Assembly: GCA_964346145.1 (NCBI GenBank)
Contig: CAYFTL010000066.1
Span: forward strand, 1 to 5,771
Origin: CAYFTL01 sp964346145
Lineage (GTDB): Bacteria > Bacillota > Clostridia > Christensenellales > Aristaeellaceae
Direction: 5' to 3'
DNA length: 5,771 nucleotides
The notes under the pieces are model-generated. The model saw only the letters and a program-made list of their open reading frames with translations. It was not told where the DNA came from and did not search any database. This document shows positions 1 through 3,533 of this stretch, one piece after another (the stretch's first letter is position 1; every line of letters starts with the position of its first letter). Made by a program: the position numbers and the translations under genes.

Positions 1-224
1 TCGCGGAGGAAAGAGGCCAAACATTGGCCCAGATGGCACTGCAGTGGACACTACGCAACCCGGTGGTAGCGTCAGCACTAGTCGGCGCGTCCAGGCCCGA
101 ACAGTTGGATGAAAACCTGGAAGCCACCAACGGGCCTGCCTTCACGCAAGCGGAACTAGACCGTATCGACGCGGTCACCAAGCCCGTTGCGGATGATCTG
201 TGGGCAAAGTCTGCCGGTAAATAG
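1..224 (+). CDS. Aldo/keto reductase, YghZ/MgrA type (C-terminal part only)
   Basis: Partial gene whose 5' end lies before the window; the frame is open from base 3 and ends at TAG 222-224, giving about 73 visible residues. It begins AEERGQTLAQMALQW, continues with a GASRPEQLDEN segment, and ends with DDLWAKSAGK. This matches the C-terminus of NADPH-dependent aldo/keto reductases of the E. coli YghZ (L-glyceraldehyde 3-phosphate reductase) and MgrA group, which share the RGQ-LAQMAL helix, the GAS-EQL-EN cofactor-binding stretch and an LW-close-to-the-end signature. In that family the GAS...EN stretch contacts the adenosine 2'-phosphate of NADPH. The catalytic Asp-Tyr-Lys-His residues lie upstream and cannot be checked. 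The TTG at 24 is an internal codon, not the start. Members reduce small aldehydes and sugar-derived carbonyls in the cytoplasm; the true substrate here is unknown. It converges on the NifX-like gene and probably ends at the hairpins in 234-292. Confidence 0.9.
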   Translation, partial: AEERGQTLAQMALQWTLRNPVVASALVGASRPEQLDENLEATNGPAFTQAELDRIDAVTKPVADDLWAKSAGK

Positions 225-233
225 GACACCAGC

Positions 234-258
234 GGGCGCCCTGACCTGTGGGGCGTCT
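234..258 (+). terminator. Possible GC-rich hairpin terminator after the aldo/keto reductase
   Basis: GGGCGCCC at 234-241 can pair with GGGCGTCT at 251-258 around a 9-base loop. The central five pairs (CGCCC with GGGCG) are Watson-Crick and the outer three include two G-T pairs. It begins 10 bases after the reductase stop codon. There is no proper T run behind it, only GTTC, so it is a weak intrinsic-terminator candidate and could be chance in GC-rich DNA. Confidence 0.3.
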
Positions 259-272
259 GTTCACTGAGATGA

Positions 273-292
273 GAACGGCAAACCGTTCGTTT
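273..292 (+). terminator. Probable intrinsic terminator between convergent genes
   Basis: GAACGG at 273-278 and CCGTTC at 283-288 form a perfect 6-bp stem with a CAAA loop, followed by GTTT at 289-292. It sits between the stop of the + strand reductase (224) and the stop of the minus-strand NifX-like gene (297), where a terminator for one or both is expected. Read on the minus strand, the stem is followed by TCTCATCTC, a poorer tail, so it probably serves the reductase better than the small gene. The short T tail keeps this tentative. Confidence 0.45.
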
Positions 293-296
293 ACCC

Positions 297-629
297 CTAG
301 GACGTTGCTGCAGCCGCCAAAACAGCTTCCCGCGCCGGCCCGGCCGCGTCCAAAACAATCTTCAAACCCATTTTTCGCAAGGTGTTGATCATGGGGGCTC
401 CGGCGTGGTCAATCACGACAACCTCAACCTGGTTAGCTAGAAGGAAGCGGACAATCCGGGCGTGGTGCCTGCCGTGGGCCCCCAAGTCATGTTTTTCGCG
501 CCAGCCGACGTCGTGGACTTCCCAGCTGTCAATCTCATTACCAGAGACCTTAGCGACCGCAACCTGCTCTGCTTTACCCCAGCTGTGGTCGACTAGACCT
601 TCGGGTGTCACTGGGACTGCAACAATCAT
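297..629 (-). CDS. NifX/NifB-like (Nitro_FeMo-Co domain) small protein
   Basis: A 110-residue protein starting at ATG (complement 627-629) and ending at TAG (complement 297-299). An AAAGGA ribosome binding site lies 8 bases upstream of the start. The whole protein resembles one dinitrogenase iron-molybdenum cofactor domain (NifX/NifB C-terminal fold, RNase H-like). It has an N-terminal beta strand MIVAVPVTPEGLVD, a DHSWGKA segment (14-20) in the place of the usual D-HFG-A motif, and an HGRHHARIVRFL helix (52-63). A VEVVVIDHAGAPM strand-turn (68-80) is followed by a MGLKIVLDA strand (87-95). It is rich in histidine (15, 39, 47, 52, 55, 56, 75), which would suit metal or cluster binding, but it has no cysteine. 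Family members in organisms without nitrogenase are mostly uncharacterised; no nif genes are seen here. It stands alone and is divergent from the isomerase gene. The family assignment is strong; the function is unknown. Confidence 0.82.
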   Translation of the reverse strand: MIVAVPVTPEGLVDHSWGKAEQVAVAKVSGNEIDSWEVHDVGWREKHDLGAHGRHHARIVRFLLANQVEVVVIDHAGAPMINTLRKMGLKIVLDAAGPAREAVLAAAATS

Positions 630-662
630 GGCTTCCGTCCTTTGGCAGGGTTCGTGGGCATT

Positions 663-690
663 CTTATAACTGATGTTACGGGATCTGTAA
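663..690 (-). promoter_or_regulatory. Candidate sigma-70-type promoter of the NifX-like gene
   Basis: On the minus strand, TATAAG (complement 663-668) matches the -10 consensus in five of six positions. TTACAG (complement 685-690) is a weak -35 with a 16-base spacer. Transcription would start near 655, giving a short leader ahead of the AAAGGA ribosome binding site and the ATG at 629. The inverted repeat 675-691 covers the -35 and most of the spacer, which is a classic place for repression. This is inferred by consensus matching only. Confidence 0.4.
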
Positions 691-691
691 C
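675..691. promoter_or_regulatory. Inverted repeat, operator-like (GTTAC-N7-GTAAC)
   Basis: GTTAC at 675-679 and GTAAC at 687-691 are exact inverted arms around a 7-base spacer, with centres about one helical turn apart (12 bases), as expected for a dimeric DNA-binding protein. It lies in the divergent gap between the NifX-like gene and the isomerase gene and overlaps the -35 and spacer of the candidate minus-strand promoter. The binding protein cannot be named from sequence and no regulator gene is in the window. Confidence 0.4.
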
Positions 692-701
692 CTGGCGGGC
701 T

Positions 702-717
702 GGCAGCTAGGCAGCTT
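702..717. repeat. Short tandem direct repeat (GGCAGCT x2)
   Basis: GGCAGCT occurs at 702-708 and again at 710-716, an 8-base period, between the two inverted repeats of the divergent control region. It could be a replication-slippage duplication or part of a protein-binding site. It is short enough to be chance. Confidence 0.35.
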
Positions 718-723
718 TGTGTT

Positions 724-738
724 CCTCAAAAGTTGAGG
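724..738. promoter_or_regulatory. Perfect 15-base palindrome upstream of the isomerase operon
   Basis: CCTCAA (724-729) and TTGAGG (733-738) are perfect 6-base inverted arms around AAG. The site ends 22 bases before the ribosome binding site and 34 bases before the GTG start of the isomerase gene. In DNA it looks like an operator for a dimeric repressor controlling the isomerase/oxidoreductase pair; in RNA it could form a small leader hairpin. There is no T run, so it is not a good terminator. No clear -35/-10 pair for the + strand could be identified around it. Confidence 0.45.
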
Positions 739-760
739 CTAGCTTTGGTAGGACCAGACC

Positions 761-767
761 AAGGAGG
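761..767 (+). promoter_or_regulatory. Strong ribosome binding site (AAGGAGG) fixing the isomerase GTG start
   Basis: AAGGAGG is a full match to the anti-Shine-Dalgarno consensus and lies 5 bases before the GTG at 773. This decides the start codon: the next in-frame ATG is residue 24, inside the conserved first helix of the barrel, and has no comparable site. Confidence 0.85.
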
Positions 768-772
768 GTCCC

Positions 773-1576
773 GTGACAGCAAAGACATCCCTGCAGCTCT
801 ACACCGTTCGTGATCTGCTAGATGAAGATTTTGAAGGCACTATGGCGCAGGTAGCGGGCCGCGGGTTCACTGCCGTCGAACTCTATGATTTTGTGGGCCG
901 CGCCGACCAGTTTGCCACCGCCTTGGAGGCCAACGGTCTGGAGGCACCATCAGGACACACTTTCATTGTCTCGGAGTCTTTCATCAACCCGGACGGCAGC
1001 GGCACAACCGTGCCCGTTCCGTCCTGGGAAGAGACGTTTGACGCAGCAGAAAAGTTGGGGATGCACATGGTGATTGAGCCGTACACGGCCCCCGAACTGT
1101 GGGAGGACCCGAAAGAAATTGAGCATATTGCGAACCGGCTGAACGCGGCAGCAAAAGAAGCAGCAAAGCGGGGCTTGCGGGTCGGCTACCACAATCACGC
1201 CCACGAACTTGAGGCTAAGCACGGTGACCAAACGGGTTTGGAGCTGTTAGAAAGCCTGTTGGACCCTGAGGTGCTTTTGCAGCTGGACCTGTACTGGGTG
1301 CTAAAAGGCGGTGCGGACCCAGTTGAGCTGGTGAAAAAGTTGGGGGACCGCGTGCGGCTGGTTCACGCCAAGGACGGACTTATGGATGAGCAGTTGGCTG
1401 CGCAGTTCCCTCCAGCTGACCAAGCAATTGCTGGTGCGGGCGTGGTCCCCCTGAAGGAAGCGCTTGAGCAGGCACCTGACCTGGAGTTAGCGATCGTTGA
1501 GTTTGACCATTACCCGGGCGAGGATTTATTGACAGCGGTCGAAGCTTCCCGTCTTTACCTAGAGGAGCTGGTGTGA
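773..1576 (+). CDS. Sugar phosphate isomerase/epimerase family protein (xylose isomerase-like TIM barrel)
   Basis: A complete 267-residue cytoplasmic protein of usual family length (AP endonuclease 2/xylose isomerase-like barrel, COG1082 type). It starts LQLYTVRDLL, the first strand and the helix entry typical of this group, and continues with the GFTAVELYDF strand (31-40). Likely divalent-metal ligands, judged by family pattern, are E145 in the YHNHAHELE stretch (139-147), D172 in LQLDLYWVLKGG, H198 in VRLVHAKD, and E243 in IVEFDHYPGE. A G-x-G-x-V turn (221-224) comes before the last strand. Relatives interconvert keto sugars, sugar phosphates, inosose or 3-keto glycosides; the substrate cannot be told here. 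The stop TGA overlaps the next gene's GTG by 4 bases (GTGA), so the two are co-translated and probably act on successive intermediates. A palindrome at 724-738 may regulate it. The start is GTG with an AAGGAGG site. Confidence 0.9.
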   Translation: MTAKTSLQLYTVRDLLDEDFEGTMAQVAGRGFTAVELYDFVGRADQFATALEANGLEAPSGHTFIVSESFINPDGSGTTVPVPSWEETFDAAEKLGMHMVIEPYTAPELWEDPKEIEHIANRLNAAAKEAAKRGLRVGYHNHAHELEAKHGDQTGLELLESLLDPEVLLQLDLYWVLKGGADPVELVKKLGDRVRLVHAKDGLMDEQLAAQFPPADQAIAGAGVVPLKEALEQAPDLELAIVEFDHYPGEDLLTAVEASRLYLEELV

Positions 1577-2712
1577 CAACCGTGAAGAATCCTGTTCCTA
1601 TCGGCGTCATTGGGGCTGGCAACATCTCCGACCAATACTTGACCAACATTGCGGCGTTCCCTGACATGGAAGTAGTTGCCATCGGGGATCTGAAAGAAGA
1701 GCGGGCTCAAGCACAGGCGCTTGCTTACGGGATCGAAGCATCCGGTGGTGTTGACACGGTCCTAGGCAGGGATGACCTTGAGCTGGTCATCAACCTAACT
1801 ACGCCGGAATCTCACGTCCCGGTCTCAGAGGCCATAATCGCCAGTGGCAAACACGTGTGGTCCGAAAAGCCCATCGGGATGGACCGCAGCGAAGCTAGGC
1901 GCATGTTAGACAAGGCGGCTGCCGCGGGAGTTTTAGTGGGTGTCGCTCCGGACACCGTGTTGGGCCCAGGTGTGCAAACCGCAAAAAGACTCATTGCGGA
2001 AGGCCGGATCGGCAAGCCACTGTTTGCCACCACCCAAATGCAGTGGCAGGGACCAGAGATCTTCCACCCAAACCCCGCCTTCTTATACGCCAAAGGCGCG
2101 GGACCGCTTTTGGACATGGGCCCCTACTATGTTTCAACGCTGCTGCACATTTTGGGTCCGGTCGCTTCCGTGGGGGCTTTGGGTTTGAAAGGCAAAGAGG
2201 TCCGCACAGTGCAGGAAGGCCCGTTGAAGGGAACGGACTTTCCTGTTGAAGTCCCCTCGACCGTCATGGCATTGCTGAAGTTCACTGAAGGTGGGGCTGC
2301 CGAAAGCCTGTACAGCACCGACTCTCCCCTGCGACGCCAAGGCATCGTTGAAGTTCACGGAACCGAAGGCACCCTGATAATTCCCGACCCCAACACGTTC
2401 GGGGGTGAACTGGAAATTATCCGCCCACTGGAGCGGATGGTCATCCCCCCGGAACCAGAGGTCCAACGGATCGAAAAGGTAGCGATGACAGGTGTCATGT
2501 CGGGTCGGGGCCTAGGTGCGTTAGACATGCTGCGCGCCCATCGACAAGGCCGGAACCATATCGCGAACGGGGACTTCGGTTTCCACGTACTAGATGTGCT
2601 GCTAGCCATTGAAGAAAGTGTGGAACTGGGACAGTTCGTTGACGTGGAATCCTCGCCCGGCCCCATTGGCGCTGTCGCTGAGGATTTCGATCCCTACGAA
2701 GCCACGTTGTGA
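1573..2712 (+). CDS. Gfo/Idh/MocA-family NAD(P)-dependent oxidoreductase
   Basis: A complete 379-residue protein. The N-terminal Rossmann domain has the GVIGAGNIS dinucleotide loop (11-19), an AIGDL strand end (36-40) whose acidic residue favours NAD over NADP, an LVINLTTPESH segment (71-81) and the SEKPIGMD motif (97-104), with catalytic-type K99. The C-terminal alpha/beta domain carries HPNPAF (165-170) and GAGPLLDMGPYY (175-186). D181 is the usual conserved Asp, while the usual catalytic His four residues on is Y185; this DMGPYY form is common in a large sub-group of the family, so it need not mean loss of activity. Members oxidise or reduce sugars, inositols and glycosides at a hydroxyl/keto carbon. 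GTG 1573 is preferred because AGAGGAG (1561-1567) lies 5 bases upstream; GTG 1582 is an alternative. It overlaps the isomerase gene, suggesting a two-enzyme sugar or polyol pathway. Substrate unknown. Confidence 0.92.
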   Translation: MTTVKNPVPIGVIGAGNISDQYLTNIAAFPDMEVVAIGDLKEERAQAQALAYGIEASGGVDTVLGRDDLELVINLTTPESHVPVSEAIIASGKHVWSEKPIGMDRSEARRMLDKAAAAGVLVGVAPDTVLGPGVQTAKRLIAEGRIGKPLFATTQMQWQGPEIFHPNPAFLYAKGAGPLLDMGPYYVSTLLHILGPVASVGALGLKGKEVRTVQEGPLKGTDFPVEVPSTVMALLKFTEGGAAESLYSTDSPLRRQGIVEVHGTEGTLIIPDPNTFGGELEIIRPLERMVIPPEPEVQRIEKVAMTGVMSGRGLGALDMLRAHRQGRNHIANGDFGFHVLDVLLAIEESVELGQFVDVESSPGPIGAVAEDFDPYEATL

Positions 2713-2767
2713 CCGGGTCGCGGGGTCAACAGGCAACTGTCCCCCATCGTGAGACATAGCACTACTG

Positions 2768-2804
2768 CTTGTCCCTGCGGACATCTGCGCAGGCCAAGGG
2801 CAAG
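2768..2804 (+). other. Imperfect leader hairpin ahead of the ABC transporter genes
   Basis: CTTG (2768-2771) pairs with CAAG (2801-2804), CCC (2773-2775) with GGG (2798-2800), and TGCG (2776-2779) with CGCA (2788-2791), leaving a one-base bulge and a six-base internal loop. It lies 20 bases before the ATG of the ATPase gene and has no T run, so it is not a normal terminator. The rest of the 2713-2823 gap holds no clear promoter. It may be a leader RNA structure or chance pairing. Confidence 0.25.
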
Positions 2805-2823
2805 CGGGTGAGAAGCTGATGAG

Positions 2824-3533
2824 ATGGAACCAATCGCCGCTCTCCACCACGTCACGAAAACCTACGGGACGGGACCTGCCGCCTTCAACGCACTAGACGA
2901 CGTGACTGTCGCGTTCGAAGCCGGCAAATTCACGACAATTATGGGGCCGTCGGGGTCGGCAAGTCGACGCTGCTAAACATTCTGGCTGGCCTGGACAACC
3001 CCACCTTCGGAACCGTCCAGCTAGAAGGCGTTACCTTGGGTGAACTGTCGGACAACGCACTGACAAAGTTGCGGCGCGACAGGATTGGGTTCGTGTTCCA
3101 GTCTTTCAACCTGATTCCAACACTGGACGCGAAAGCAAACATCACGCTGCCTGCGGCCCTAGCCGGCACCAAGGTGAACCCAGACTTATACGAGCTGGTT
3201 ATCAGCACTTTGGGAATTGGTGACCGTCTCACCCATCTGCCCTCGCAACTATCTGGTGGGCAACAGCAGCGCGTTGCGCTGGCTCGCGCACTGGTCGGTG
3301 CCCCCGCAATCATCGTGGCCGACGAACCCACGGGAAACTTGGACTCAGCAGCTACCGACGAAATTTTGGACCTATTGCAATCCGCCGTGAAGAAGCTGGG
3401 GCAAACAGTGATCATGGTGACGCACGAACGCGATGTCGCGCTTCGTTCTGACCGGGTCATTGTGGTGCGTGACGGAAAAATCTCTGCAGACATCACGGAG
3501 CCCACAGCTCAGCGGATTGCTCAGGTCGCCTGA
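2824..3533 (+). pseudogene. ABC transporter ATP-binding protein, LolD/MacB type, frameshifted in Walker A
   Basis: The gene starts at ATG 2824 (weak GAGAAG site at 2810-2815) and reads correctly to IMGPSGS, then runs into TAA at 2974-2976. One base is missing around 2956-2960: TCGGCAAG stands where TCGGGCAAG is needed for GPSGSGKST. Shifting the frame by -1 restores a normal 236-residue ATPase ending at TGA 3531-3533. In the restored protein the parts are Walker A 41-49 (G46, K47), Q-loop Q93 in FVFQSFNLIP, the LSGGQQQR signature (143-150), Walker B IIVADEPTG with D167 and E168, the D-loop GNLDSA (171-176), and switch H201. This is the set for ATPases paired with FtsX/MacB permeases. As written, neither half can work: an internal TTG at 3036 with AGAAGG upstream would give a 165-residue product without Walker A. 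No slippery heptamer is seen. All other motifs are intact, so sequencing error or very recent mutation is likely. It is followed directly by its permease. Confidence 0.85.

Noticed and set aside
382..669. Plus-strand open frame opposite the NifX-like gene
   Set aside because: The minus strand gives a clear Nitro_FeMo-Co domain with a proper ribosome binding site; the plus-strand product is Trp/Ser/Thr-rich and resembles no family.
733..754. TTGAGG followed by TAGGAC as a + strand promoter for the isomerase operon
   Set aside because: The spacing is only about 10 bases and the -10 match is poor; TTGTGT (717) with TAGCTT (740) has better spacing but a weak -10, so no + strand promoter is called.
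2355..2850. Minus-strand open frames across the end of the oxidoreductase gene and the following gap
   Set aside because: They are shadows of the Gfo/Idh/MocA coding frame and show no start signals or known domains; the gap itself has no supported small gene.
2939..3505. Long minus-strand open frame of 188 codons opposite the ABC ATPase
   Set aside because: It is antisense to a region with all the ABC ATPase motifs; its translation is rich in Ser, Arg and Pro with no recognisable domain, as expected for a shadow frame.
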